Part shown: positions 1 through 8,343 of the stretch, one piece after another
How the letters are laid out: each line of letters starts with the position of its first letter
Numbering within the stretch: the first letter of the stretch is position 1
DNA from: an uncultured Ignavibacteria bacterium
Lineage (GTDB): Bacteria > Bacteroidota > Ignavibacteria > Tepidaquicellales > Tepidaquicellaceae
Direction of reading: 5' to 3'
DNA length: 43,106 nt
Assembly: GCA_937924675.1 (NCBI GenBank)
Contig: CALEVL010000270.1
Coordinates: 1 to 43,106, forward strand
Position numbers and translations under genes: made by a program
Notes under the pieces: generated by a model
Database searches by the model: none
Seen by the model: the letters and a program-made list of their open reading frames with translations, nothing else
What the model was told of the DNA's origin: nothing

Positions 1-525
1 ATGCCCGGCTGGCACAAAGGAGAAGATCATACAAGATCTTATGCAGCGCAAAAACATTTAGGCGGCGGTGTAGTGCTGACTTCCATTCACGAACAGAATT
101 ATTTGTCATCATTTTTCGGAGAAGTAAAGGAAGTCATGGCAATGGAGACAACGGGCAATACAACAGGCATTGAGTGTGAAGAAGGAATTGAGATTCTGAT
201 GAGGCACGAGACAGGAGTGCTTTCGTCCGTTCATCTGAACTTTTTCCAGAAGCCGTACTTCAGAAATTGTCAGATCATCGGAACCGATGGAACGATCTTC
301 TGGGATTTCATGAAGCCTATTGTAAAACTCATGAAAGCAGATCATACCGAAATATGGAAACTTGGAGCAGGAGCATTTGAGCTTCTTGAAGAAAGTTACA
401 GAAACCAGATGATGCATTTTATTGAAGTTGCTAAGAGAGAAACAATGCCGGTTGCAGGATTGAAGGAAGGTATCAGGGATCTTGAAGTTGCATTAAAAAT
501 ATTAAATGAAATTGGGAGAAGCTGA
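1..525 (+). CDS. Gfo/Idh/MocA family oxidoreductase, C-terminal part (5' end outside window)
   Basis: The visible 174 residues match the C-terminal alpha/beta domain of Gfo/Idh/MocA NAD(P)-dependent sugar oxidoreductases. A GGGVVLTSIHEQNYL segment (about residues 21-35) is followed by FGEVKEV, the usual site where the substrate-binding helix meets the sheet domain, and the C-terminus ends in an EGIRDLEVALKIL helix typical of the family. The N-terminal Rossmann domain (GxGxxG and EKP motifs) is absent because the window begins inside the gene; whole proteins are about 330-350 residues. The ATG at base 1 is therefore probably an internal Met. The gene is followed two bases later by an SDR, so it belongs to the same operon and probably oxidises or reduces a sugar intermediate of the nonulosonic or amino-sugar module. 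Substrate unknown. Confidence 0.85.
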   Translation: MPGWHKGEDHTRSYAAQKHLGGGVVLTSIHEQNYLSSFFGEVKEVMAMETTGNTTGIECEEGIEILMRHETGVLSSVHLNFFQKPYFRNCQIIGTDGTIFWDFMKPIVKLMKADHTEIWKLGAGAFELLEESYRNQMMHFIEVAKRETMPVAGLKEGIRDLEVALKILNEIGRS

Positions 526-527
526 AA

Positions 528-1352
528 ATGAGTATTGAAAGAACAAACGACCCGAACGGAATTGACTTCAGAAAAAAGTTTGAGCTTGAAGGAAAGGTGA
601 TAATAATTACAGGCGGCTCGGGATTGATAGGCAAGGCATTTGCGGAAGCCGTATGTCAGTATGGAGCCAATGTTGTGATCGCGGATATTCCGAAAGCGGA
701 GCCGAAGGTCTTGGCGGAGCAACTCGAGAAGAAACACGGCAGAAAGATGCTTGGGTTTGAGCTTGATGTAGCTGACAGAGTTGATGTCACAAAATTGAAA
801 GATGAAGTTGTAAATGCATTTGGAAGAATTGACGGACTCGTTAATTCACATCAGAATAAGACGGCTAGATTCTTCGCGAACTTTGAAGAATATACTGACG
901 AGGACTGGGACGCGGTAGTAGAGACAAATCTCAAAGGAACATTTCTTACTTGTCAAATCATCGGAGGATGGATGGCTAACAACGGTGGCGGCTCGATCAT
1001 AAATATTCCGTCAACGTATTCTGTAGTTGCGCCGAATCAGAATCTTTATACGGGAACAAATCTTGGCTGTCCGGCTGCTTACTCTGCATCAAAAGGCGGA
1101 GTGATGGCTCTTTCACAATATCTTGCTACTTACTGGTCAGCAAAGAACGTGAGAGTCAATCAGATAACTCCGCATGGCGTATGGAACAATCACCAGGAAA
1201 AATTTGAGCAGAACTTTGCCGGGCTGTCACCGCTCGGAAGAATGAGCTACAGTCATGAAGTAGCAGGGGCGGCAGTGTTCTTACTGTCAGATGCTTCGAG
1301 TTATGTGACAGGACACAACCTGCTGGTTGACGGCGGATGGACAACATGGTAA
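528..1352 (+). CDS. Short-chain dehydrogenase/reductase, PtmA-like
   Basis: A classical SDR of 274 residues. The nucleotide-binding motif TGGSGLIG is at residues 28-35, the catalytic Ser is around 162, and the YSASK motif gives Tyr185 and Lys189. The C-terminus carries the usual GHNLLVDGGW ending. The NAG motif is changed to N-S-H at 106-108. Related SDRs (PtmA in Campylobacter flagellin glycosylation loci) sit beside neuB-like genes, as here, and are thought to work in nonulosonic or amino-sugar precursor supply; that assignment is by context and resemblance. The start is two bases after the upstream stop, with a GGGAGAAG purine run about 10 bases upstream. The substrate cannot be read from sequence. 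Confidence 0.88.
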   Translation: MSIERTNDPNGIDFRKKFELEGKVIIITGGSGLIGKAFAEAVCQYGANVVIADIPKAEPKVLAEQLEKKHGRKMLGFELDVADRVDVTKLKDEVVNAFGRIDGLVNSHQNKTARFFANFEEYTDEDWDAVVETNLKGTFLTCQIIGGWMANNGGGSIINIPSTYSVVAPNQNLYTGTNLGCPAAYSASKGGVMALSQYLATYWSAKNVRVNQITPHGVWNNHQEKFEQNFAGLSPLGRMSYSHEVAGAAVFLLSDASSYVTGHNLLVDGGWTTW

Positions 1353-1371
1353 AAAATAAAATTCAATCGTC

Positions 1372-2439
1372 ATGAAGATCTTAGAAGTATTCGAAAAGTA
1401 TAATCCTGAAATAATAAACAGGCCTTATGTAATCGCAGAGGCAGGAGTAAATCATGAGGGTGACATTGAGATTGCAAAGCGATTGATTGATGAAGCTGCA
1501 CGAGGAGGAGCTCACGCAATTAAATTTCAGACATACAAGGCAGAGACACTCGCATCGAAGGACAGCCCGTATTATTGGGACCTGAGCAAAGAACCTTCGA
1601 AGAATCAGTTTGACTTGTTCAAGAAGTTTGATAAGTTCTGGAAGAAAGAATATGAAGTGCTGAAGATTGAGTGCGACAAGAGAGGCATCGAGTTCATGTC
1701 AACTCCATTTGACACTGAGGCAGCTGACTTCCTGATGGACCTGATGCCCGTTTACAAAATTTCTTCATCAGACATAACAAACATTCCTTTCATCAGGTAC
1801 ATGTGTGCATTCGGGAAGCCTATATTGCTTTCAACCGGAGCGTCAGATCTCATTGAGATCCGGGAAGCGGTCGATCTTATCAACAGTTGCGGAAACAAAC
1901 TATGCCTTCTCCATTGCGTCCTCAACTATCCGACTCTTGATGAGAATGCAAACCTCGGTATGATACTTGATCAGAGAAAAAGATTTCCAAATGCAATTCC
2001 CGGTTATTCCGATCACACAATGCCGGGAACAATGGATACACTCAAGATCGCAAATCTTCTGGGTGCGGTAATACTTGAGAAGCATTTCACACATGACAAA
2101 GCTCTACCGGGAAATGATCACTACCATGCGATGGATATGGATGATCTGAAATTCTTCTTCAAAGATATGGACAAGACTTTTACACTCATCGGAGAATTCA
2201 ACAAGAAAGCGCTAGATTCCGAAGCCGCGGCAATTAAGAATGCAAGAAGGAGTCTTGTTGCAAGCAAGAAAATACCGGCCGGAGAAATAATCGATATGAG
2301 TTGTTTAACATGGAAAAGACCTGCAAGCGGTATCAGTCCGAAACATATTGATGATGTAATTGGAATGAAGGCCGCAGAAGATATTGAAGAAGACTCTGTG
2401 TTAAAATGGGAAATGCTAGAAAGCAAACAATCCGGATAA
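1372..2439 (+). CDS. neuB: N-acetylneuraminate/legionaminate synthase family (NeuB/SpsE/LegI)
   Basis: Predicted to condense phosphoenolpyruvate with an N-acyl hexosamine to make a nine-carbon acid sugar (sialic, legionaminic or related). The 355 residues show the family layout: a TIM barrel beginning IAEAGVNHEGD (residues 21-31), KFQTYKAE (51-58) with the conserved Lys and Gln, FMSTPFD, YKISSSD, LSTGAS, LLHCVLNYPT, GYSDHT and EKHFT, then a C-terminal SAF (antifreeze-like) domain from about residue 290 (RRSLVASKKIPAGEII). Length and domain order are normal. A PtmA-like SDR precedes it and an SpsF-type cytidylyltransferase follows, recalling spsE-spsF of Bacillus spore-coat loci and leg loci of Campylobacter. 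LegI versus NeuB specificity cannot be settled from the sequence, but LegB- and PtmE-like genes elsewhere in the window favour a legionaminate-like product. Confidence 0.93.
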   Translation: MKILEVFEKYNPEIINRPYVIAEAGVNHEGDIEIAKRLIDEAARGGAHAIKFQTYKAETLASKDSPYYWDLSKEPSKNQFDLFKKFDKFWKKEYEVLKIECDKRGIEFMSTPFDTEAADFLMDLMPVYKISSSDITNIPFIRYMCAFGKPILLSTGASDLIEIREAVDLINSCGNKLCLLHCVLNYPTLDENANLGMILDQRKRFPNAIPGYSDHTMPGTMDTLKIANLLGAVILEKHFTHDKALPGNDHYHAMDMDDLKFFFKDMDKTFTLIGEFNKKALDSEAAAIKNARRSLVASKKIPAGEIIDMSCLTWKRPASGISPKHIDDVIGMKAAEDIEEDSVLKWEMLESKQSG

Positions 2440-2482
2440 TCATGATTCAACAATTCTGTCGGCAATTCAAGTGCGCAAACTT

Positions 2483-3253
2483 ATGAAGACGGTTGCAATA
2501 GTTGAAGCACGCATGGGATCAAGCAGATTGCCCGGGAAAGTGCTGATGGATATTGGTGGAGTTCCGGCTTTGAAACTGCTTTGTGAAAGGCTGGCTTCAT
2601 GCAGGCGAATTGATGACATTGTTATAGCAACTTCGGTAAGTGCTGCCGATCAGGCGATTGAAAACTTTGGGAAAGATAACGACATTAAAGTATTCCGCGG
2701 AAGTGAGGAAGATGTTCTGGGAAGAGTTGCAGGAGCAGCAGAATTTGCCGGAGCCGATGTAATAGTTGAGATCACGGGTGATTGCCCGCTGATGGATACG
2801 GAAGTTGTTGATCATGTCACAGGCTATTTTCTCGATCATTATCCGGAATATGATTATGTGACAAATATCGGCTATGTGGCAAATCAGAAGCGCGAGATAC
2901 CGATTGGAATGGATGTGAGAGTCTTCACTTATAAAGACCTGAAGCATATCAGTGAGATCACTGATGATCCGGAAGATAGGGAGCATGTGTCACTTTATTT
3001 TTTCCGCACAGGAAAGGATACTTACAAACTTAAGAGCCTGCCGATACCTGACAAATGGAAAAGAGATTATCCGGTTAGAATCGCGTTGGACACTGAAGAT
3101 GATCTCAACTTCATAAGGACACTTTATGACGGATTGAAGAAGCAGAATAGCGCATCAGGTCTTTCGGAGATTCTCAGATACACGGATATGAATTCCGAAA
3201 TTTTGAAGCTCAATTCTGAAGTAGTCCAGAAAACAGTTAGCGGCATTGAGTAA
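2483..3253 (+). CDS. spsF: SpsF-type cytidylyltransferase (pfam02348 family)
   Basis: The protein opens MKTVAIVEARMGSSRLPGKV, the CTP-binding signature of the SpsF/CMP-sugar cytidylyltransferase family, followed by EDVLGR and ITGDCPLMD motifs around residues 75-105. At about 256 residues it matches SpsF. It differs from true CMP-sialate synthetases, which carry an ARGGSKGIPGKN-type motif, so it may activate the NeuB product or another sugar. I prefer the ATG at 2483 over an in-frame GTG at 2471 because family members start directly at the MKT strand. It lies just after the neuB-like gene and its end overlaps the next gene by eight bases, so translation is probably coupled. Confidence 0.85.
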   Translation: MKTVAIVEARMGSSRLPGKVLMDIGGVPALKLLCERLASCRRIDDIVIATSVSAADQAIENFGKDNDIKVFRGSEEDVLGRVAGAAEFAGADVIVEITGDCPLMDTEVVDHVTGYFLDHYPEYDYVTNIGYVANQKREIPIGMDVRVFTYKDLKHISEITDDPEDREHVSLYFFRTGKDTYKLKSLPIPDKWKRDYPVRIALDTEDDLNFIRTLYDGLKKQNSASGLSEILRYTDMNSEILKLNSEVVQKTVSGIE

Positions 3254-4202
3254 ACTCAAAGCTTGTCTGATTGGCTGCGGTGATATTGGATACGGATTTG
3301 ACAAGGGTAGAGCAGGCGAAGGAGCATTGACACATTTCAAGGCTTTGTGTGATTCGGAACACTTCGAGCTTTGCGGAATTGCCGAGATCAATAATGAAGT
3401 AAGAGAAGAAATTGCGGAGAAGTTCAGAGTGAATGTATATGACAATGCAGAAGTGATGCTGATAGATCATAAGCCGGAGGTAGTTGTGATTGCCAGCAAT
3501 GATGAGACTCATATTCCTTTTCTTAGAACAGCGCTTCAATATGCGCCGAGACTTGTATTCTGCGAGAAGCCGCTTGGCCTCAGCTTAAACGAAGTGAGTG
3601 AGATTGTCAGCGAATATGAAAAAAAGAATGTGAAGCTTCAGGTAAATTACACGAGAAGATTCCTTGAAGAGTTATATTCCATTGGGCAAGATCTTGCAAG
3701 TGGTAAGATCGGCAAAATAAATTCCGCTACATTTTACTATTCGAGAGGGCTTGTTCACAATGCATCTCACTATCTTGACCTTGTACACTGGTATTTCGGA
3801 GTTCCAGATGATGTTACCACACTCTCAAACAGAGAAGGACTTGGAGAGCATGACAACAGTTACACATTCCGGCTTGGTTATATTGATGGTCCTGAAATAA
3901 TTTTTTTAGGACTCGATCCATCCAAGATTTCGTTTGCCGAGATTGATTTTGTGGGTTCTGAAGGAAGGATCAAATTCAGCTACAAAAATGAAATTGAGTA
4001 CTACAAAGTTGTGAGCAATCCGAATTACATCGGATTCCAGATATATGAGCTTACGGGTTCAAAGCCGGTGAGATTTGACCAGGCAATGCCCAATGCATAC
4101 CACAATATTTACGACTGTCTGATCAATGGCGCAAACCTGAAATGTCCCGGTTCGGAATCGAACAAACTATTTGAAACAATAAACAGAATTAAAAATCAAT
4201 AA
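3246..4202 (+). CDS. Gfo/Idh/MocA family oxidoreductase
   Basis: A 318-residue NAD(P)-dependent oxidoreductase. The Rossmann motif GCGDIG is at residues 10-15, with the family EKPLG motif at 107-111. A conserved NYTRRF strand follows, then a SHYLDLVHWYFG segment that carries the probable catalytic His. The gene starts with TTG inside the 3' end of the spsF gene (eight-base overlap); no ATG lies close enough to the first beta strand to be an alternative. A DegT aminotransferase follows after one base. Oxidoreductase plus aminotransferase pairs commonly make a keto-sugar and aminate it (as WbpB/WbpE do for UDP-GlcNAcA), but here the substrate is unknown. It is more distant from the WlbA type than the paralogue at 29167-30174. 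Confidence 0.85.
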   Translation: MSKLKACLIGCGDIGYGFDKGRAGEGALTHFKALCDSEHFELCGIAEINNEVREEIAEKFRVNVYDNAEVMLIDHKPEVVVIASNDETHIPFLRTALQYAPRLVFCEKPLGLSLNEVSEIVSEYEKKNVKLQVNYTRRFLEELYSIGQDLASGKIGKINSATFYYSRGLVHNASHYLDLVHWYFGVPDDVTTLSNREGLGEHDNSYTFRLGYIDGPEIIFLGLDPSKISFAEIDFVGSEGRIKFSYKNEIEYYKVVSNPNYIGFQIYELTGSKPVRFDQAMPNAYHNIYDCLINGANLKCPGSESNKLFETINRIKNQ

Positions 4203-4203
4203 G

Positions 4204-5523
4204 ATGTCAAAGCTAGCATTTCTTGGCGGCAAGCCTGTCAGAACAAAAATATTCCCTCAGAGCAATACAATAGGTGAAGAGGAAAAAAGAGCTGTGATGA
4301 AGGTTCTTGATTCAGGAAACCTATCGCAGTATGTCGGTTCATGGAATCCTGATTTTATGGGAGGGCCGATGGTGAAGCAATTTGAGAAGGATTGGGCGAG
4401 TGCATTCGGTGTTGAGTATTGCATGGCGGTAAATTCCAACACGTCAGGTTTGAATGCCTGCATAGGTGCGTGCGACATTGGCCCGGGTGATGAAGTAATA
4501 GTTTCTCCCTACACAATGACTGCAGGAGCAATAGCACCTCTGATCTACGGAGCCGTTCCGGTATTCGCTGACATTGACGAAGACATCTTCTGCCTTGATC
4601 CTAAAAGAGTTGAAGAGAAGATCACGCCGAGAACAAAGGCAATTCTTGTTGTTCACATCACCGGTCATCCTACAGACATGGATGAGATAATGAAGATCGC
4701 AAGAAAGCATAAACTCAAAGTGATTGAAGATTGTGCACAGTCTCCGATGTCAACATACAAAGGAAAGTTTGTTGGAACGATTGGTGACGTCGGGATTTTC
4801 AGTCTGAATTATCACAAGCACATTCACACAGGTGAAGGCGGAATGATAGTCACGAATGATGCTGTAATTGCAGAAAAAGTTCAGCTGATAAGAAATCACG
4901 GCGAAGCCGTAGTTGAAGGAAAGAAGACAATAGATATCTGGAACACATACGGGTTCAATTACAGAATGACTGAAATGGAAGCCGCTGTGGGAATTGAACA
5001 AATAAAGAAACTTCCCGCCTTGCTGGAACAAAGGATAGAGCGCGCAGAATATCTTTCAGCTGCGCTTGGAAAACTTCCCGGCATCATTCCGCCTGTTGTT
5101 AGAGATGACTGCAAACATGTTTATTATATTCAGGCATTCAAGTTCAAGAAAGATATAATCGGAATTCACAGAAATACTTTCATTGATGCAATGAAGGCAG
5201 AACTGCCGACGATGGTGCTTAGAGAATCAACGCCGATTATCGGAAGCGGTTTTGCTCCGCCGCTTTATCTTCAGCCGATCTATCAGCAGAGACTTCACAA
5301 GTGTTCGTTCAATTGTCCGAGATATGAAGGAGAAGTTTCTTACGACAAGGGACTTTGCCCTGTAACGGAGAAAATGTTTTTCGAAGAAGTATTCACGCAT
5401 GAATACATGAGACCAAGTTTTTCATGGGATGATCTTAAGGATGTTACTGATGCATATTACAAAGTTTATGAGAACATTTCAGATCTTAAAGAATTCGAGG
5501 CAAAGAAAGCGGTTCTTGCTTAA
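4204..5523 (+). CDS. DegT/DnrJ/EryC1 PLP-dependent sugar aminotransferase (long form)
   Basis: A 439-residue fold-type I aminotransferase. Motifs in order: SNTSGLNACIGA (phosphate-binding region, about 78-90), PGDEVIVSPYTMTAGA, HITGHPTDMDEI, IEDCAQSP (174-181; Asp contacts the PLP ring nitrogen) and FSLNYHKHIHTGEGG, where Lys205 should form the PLP Schiff base. It is about 60 residues longer than the other three DegT proteins in this window. The extra C-terminal part is Cys-containing (HKCSFNCPRYEGEVSYDKGLCP). In these features it resembles the AHBA-synthase/inosamine aminotransferase side of the family. It follows an oxidoreductase by one base, consistent with dehydrogenation then transamination of a sugar or cyclitol. 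Confidence 0.9.
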   Translation: MSKLAFLGGKPVRTKIFPQSNTIGEEEKRAVMKVLDSGNLSQYVGSWNPDFMGGPMVKQFEKDWASAFGVEYCMAVNSNTSGLNACIGACDIGPGDEVIVSPYTMTAGAIAPLIYGAVPVFADIDEDIFCLDPKRVEEKITPRTKAILVVHITGHPTDMDEIMKIARKHKLKVIEDCAQSPMSTYKGKFVGTIGDVGIFSLNYHKHIHTGEGGMIVTNDAVIAEKVQLIRNHGEAVVEGKKTIDIWNTYGFNYRMTEMEAAVGIEQIKKLPALLEQRIERAEYLSAALGKLPGIIPPVVRDDCKHVYYIQAFKFKKDIIGIHRNTFIDAMKAELPTMVLRESTPIIGSGFAPPLYLQPIYQQRLHKCSFNCPRYEGEVSYDKGLCPVTEKMFFEEVFTHEYMRPSFSWDDLKDVTDAYYKVYENISDLKEFEAKKAVLA

Positions 5524-6576
5524 GTGAAGATGAAGCTTCTTGCTGCTTATGATGATCCCGGCGGCGGTCTGGCAGTAACTTCAGTTGTGAAAAAAATTGC
5601 TGCTTCAAGTCAGGTTGATATTATTGCTTATGCCGGAAAACCGAGCATGGAATTTCTGAATGGTACCGGAATTACAGCTAAAGTGTTAAAATCTGATCTT
5701 ACAAGATTAGAAGCAGATTCAATAATTGAAAATGAAAAGCCGGACATTCTTCTAAGTTCAACCAGTGGCGGTAGTGGTGAACAGGAACTTAGAAATGTCG
5801 CCAATGAAAAACAAATCTTCAGTTTTGTTGTACTTGATTTTTGGAAGCATTATGTAAGGCGCTGGAAGTATGCAGACTATGAAATTTCAGAAATGAATGA
5901 TCGTGTTTTAGTAATGGATGAAAATGTGAAAATGGAAATGATCCGAGAAGGATTCCCGGAAAACCGGATATATGTTACAGGGCATGCGTATCTTGACCAC
6001 GTATTTAATGAAGCAAAACCTGCCGGAAATGAAAAAGTAAATGAAGATTCTTACCTTTTTCTTTCCCAACCATCGGATACAATCGAGTTAATATATCATG
6101 ATGTACATCCGGTTGCCACAGTAGTTGCAGCACTCAAAGACTATTCCAAATCAGTCAATAGGAAAATTACGCTTTACGTCAAACTTCATCCTCTCGAAAA
6201 AATGAGCAGCGAGCTTTCGGAAATTAGCAATGCTGTTGACGGTTCAGATGTGAATCTTATATATAGAGGTGCTGATGACGATCTTTATGATTTGCTGAGT
6301 GAATGCAGGTCAGTGATCGGCTACAATTCGATAGCATTATTTGAGGCTGTGGCACTTGGAAACAGAGTCTATAGTCTGGATGTGGTTCCGATGAATGAGT
6401 CATTGAGAACAGCCATGAAAGAAGCCGGAATAGAATTGATAAAACCGGCTGAATTGTTGAGTTCTCTAACATCATACAGCAACTTCCAATCTTTGAAAGC
6501 GCAGAACTTTCATAGTGGTGCAATTGACAACTGTATCGGTCTGATCTTATCCGCTTCAAGAATACATCAAAGCTAA
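5524..6576 (+). CDS. Possible GT-B-fold transferase, function unassigned
   Basis: I do not recognise this 350-residue protein as a named family. It opens MKLLAAYDDPGGGLAVTSVV, where the Gly-rich turn after the first beta strand is like the N-terminal domain of GT-B transferases. The C-terminal half has VKLHPLEKM (about 218-226) and CRSVIGYNSIALFEAVALG (about 261-279), resembling the donor-site loops of capsule, polysialyl- and CDP-glycerol-type transferases. Start: GTG at 5524 abuts the upstream stop; an ATG two codons later (5530) is equally likely. Set among nonulosonic-acid genes, a role in transferring a CMP-linked sugar is attractive but is inference from context. Confidence 0.55.
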   Translation: MKMKLLAAYDDPGGGLAVTSVVKKIAASSQVDIIAYAGKPSMEFLNGTGITAKVLKSDLTRLEADSIIENEKPDILLSSTSGGSGEQELRNVANEKQIFSFVVLDFWKHYVRRWKYADYEISEMNDRVLVMDENVKMEMIREGFPENRIYVTGHAYLDHVFNEAKPAGNEKVNEDSYLFLSQPSDTIELIYHDVHPVATVVAALKDYSKSVNRKITLYVKLHPLEKMSSELSEISNAVDGSDVNLIYRGADDDLYDLLSECRSVIGYNSIALFEAVALGNRVYSLDVVPMNESLRTAMKEAGIELIKPAELLSSLTSYSNFQSLKAQNFHSGAIDNCIGLILSASRIHQS

Positions 6577-6581
6577 TAATC

Positions 6582-7148
6582 ATGAAGAATTCATTCCTTA
6601 CAGGCAAGCAGATCTATCTTTCGCCCATTTCAAAAGATGATATAACAGCAGACTATGTCTCATGGCTAAATGACAAAGATGTATGCAGGGATAATTCACA
6701 TGCAACGTTTCCGAACAATGTAGAGAAGACCATTGCTTATGTAGATTCTGTTTCAAGATCAAACAGCGAAATAGTACTGGCGATACGATGGAAGAAAAAT
6801 GATTTACACATCGGTAACATTTCATTGCAAAGAATAAACTGGGTAAGCAGGTCGGCAGAGCTTGCAATCATCATAGGTAACAAGAAGTATTGGAACAAAG
6901 GTGTAGGAACAGAGGCTTACAGTCTAATGATTGATTATGCTTTTGACAGATTAAATCTTAACAGAATTTCTTCGGGTCAAACACTTCGGAACAAAGGCAT
7001 GATCAATGTCTGCATTAAGTGTGGTATGAAGGAAGAGGGAATAGCAAGAGAGTCAATGTTCAAGGAGGGAGAATATATTGATACGGTAACTTATTCGATT
7101 TTAAGTAAGGAGCGCGAAAAGCAAAACTTATTAAAAGGGAAAGCATGA
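6582..7148 (+). CDS. GNAT-family acetyltransferase (RimJ/RimL/PseH-like)
   Basis: A 188-residue GNAT acetyltransferase. The opening GKQIYLSPISKDDI and the SWLNDKDV segment are typical of the Acetyltransf_3 (RimJ/RimL) subgroup. The acetyl-CoA pyrophosphate loop is NKGVGTEA (residues 105-112), followed by NRISSGQTLRNKGMINVCIKCGM, where the conserved Asn-Cys/Ser region of the last helix is visible. Proteins of this type (PseH, some LegH-like enzymes) acetylate a 4-amino group of UDP- or GDP-linked sugars in nonulosonic-acid pathways. It overlaps the amidotransferase gene by ATGA, so the two are probably made together and may act on the same amino sugar. Protein N-terminal acetylation is a less likely alternative. 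Confidence 0.82.
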   Translation: MKNSFLTGKQIYLSPISKDDITADYVSWLNDKDVCRDNSHATFPNNVEKTIAYVDSVSRSNSEIVLAIRWKKNDLHIGNISLQRINWVSRSAELAIIIGNKKYWNKGVGTEAYSLMIDYAFDRLNLNRISSGQTLRNKGMINVCIKCGMKEEGIARESMFKEGEYIDTVTYSILSKEREKQNLLKGKA

Positions 7149-8338
7149 AAAGCAAAGATTACGGAAAACCGCAAATGGAAGGCGTGCAATATTGCATCAG
7201 ATGTTGCATACCCGCAACTCAGGAAGGAGTGAAATTTGACGAGCTTGGAATTTGTCAGGCATGTCAGTCATCGGAGCAGAAAATTCACATTGATTGGGTA
7301 GAGAAGGAGAAGGAACTGAGCAAGATACTTTCAGAAGCGAAGCAGAGAGCAGGAAGCAATTATGATTGCATCGTTCCAATTAGCGGCGGAAAGGACAGCA
7401 CTTTTCAATTGCACGTGCTGACCAAAGTTTATGGAATGAAACCGCTTGCTGTAACATTCAGCCACAACTGGTTCAGCGAGACGGGCTGGTACAATCTCCT
7501 TAACTCGCTTGAGAAGTTCAATGTGGATCACATCATGTTTACGCCAAACCGAAATCTGGTTAACAGAATTGCGAAGAGATCGCTTGATGCAATTGGAGAC
7601 ACATGTTGGCATTGTCATGCAGGTGTAGGAGCTTTTCCGCTTCAGGTAGCGGTTCGGTTCAATATCCCGTTAATGATCTACGGCGAATCAATAGCGGAAT
7701 CTTCCGGCAGATCATCATACAAGAATCCGTTAATGGAGTTCAACTTGGATTACTTCATGAAAGTGTCAACAAAGAGGAATCCAAAAGAAATGGTGTGTGA
7801 TTATTTAACAGAGAAAGACATGAAACCATTTTTCTTTCCTGAGCTGGAAGAGCTTGAAAAAGCCGGGATTAGACTAATGCACTTGGGAGATTACATATTT
7901 TGGGATGATGAAAGGCAGATGGAGTTTGTAAGAGATACATATGCATGGAAGGAGACTGAAATCGAAGGGACATACAAAGGATACAAGAGCGCTGAATGCA
8001 TCATGCCGGGAATGCATGACTTTACAAATTATCTCAAGCGTGGTTATGGAAGGGCAACATATCAGTCCAGCGTTGATGTGAGAAACGGACTGCTGTCAAG
8101 AGAAGAGGGATTTGAACTTTCGAAACAATATGACAAAGAGATACCTGAGTCACTGAAATATTATTTGAGTATTACGGGCATGAGCGAAGAAGAATTTTAC
8201 GAGAAGATGAAAGAGAAGAGACTTGAGGAAATCAAGAACATAGAGCTTCCGGTAATTCAGAAAACAAGGAAGAATAAAGAAAGGATCTTGCCATATCCTG
8301 AACAGCTAATTGAAAAGGAAAATGAATCAAGAGAATAA
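7145..8338 (+). CDS. N-acetyl sugar amidotransferase (WbuX/WbpG/PseA family)
   Basis: A 397-residue member of the family that converts a sugar N-acetyl group to an acetamidino group using ATP and ammonia. It has a Cys cluster at the N-terminus (Cys17, Cys20, Cys21, then Cys37 and Cys40), the PP-loop ATP-binding motif SGGKDS at residues 80-85, and the family segments FSHNWFSETGWYNL, CWHCHAG and YGESIAE. Length is normal. Relatives WbpG and PseA usually sit beside HisH- and HisF-like genes that supply ammonia from glutamine; none is present in this window. Instead a GatA-type amidase starts five bases downstream. It overlaps the GNAT gene by four bases. The likely product is an acetamidino amino- or nonulosonic-acid sugar. 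Confidence 0.93.
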   Translation: MKSKDYGKPQMEGVQYCIRCCIPATQEGVKFDELGICQACQSSEQKIHIDWVEKEKELSKILSEAKQRAGSNYDCIVPISGGKDSTFQLHVLTKVYGMKPLAVTFSHNWFSETGWYNLLNSLEKFNVDHIMFTPNRNLVNRIAKRSLDAIGDTCWHCHAGVGAFPLQVAVRFNIPLMIYGESIAESSGRSSYKNPLMEFNLDYFMKVSTKRNPKEMVCDYLTEKDMKPFFFPELEELEKAGIRLMHLGDYIFWDDERQMEFVRDTYAWKETEIEGTYKGYKSAECIMPGMHDFTNYLKRGYGRATYQSSVDVRNGLLSREEGFELSKQYDKEIPESLKYYLSITGMSEEEFYEKMKEKRLEEIKNIELPVIQKTRKNKERILPYPEQLIEKENESRE

Positions 8339-8343
8339 ATAGT

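Noticed and set aside
1..3. ATG at base 1 as a real gene start
   Set aside because: The protein lacks the Rossmann domain every family member has; the gene is cut by the window edge.
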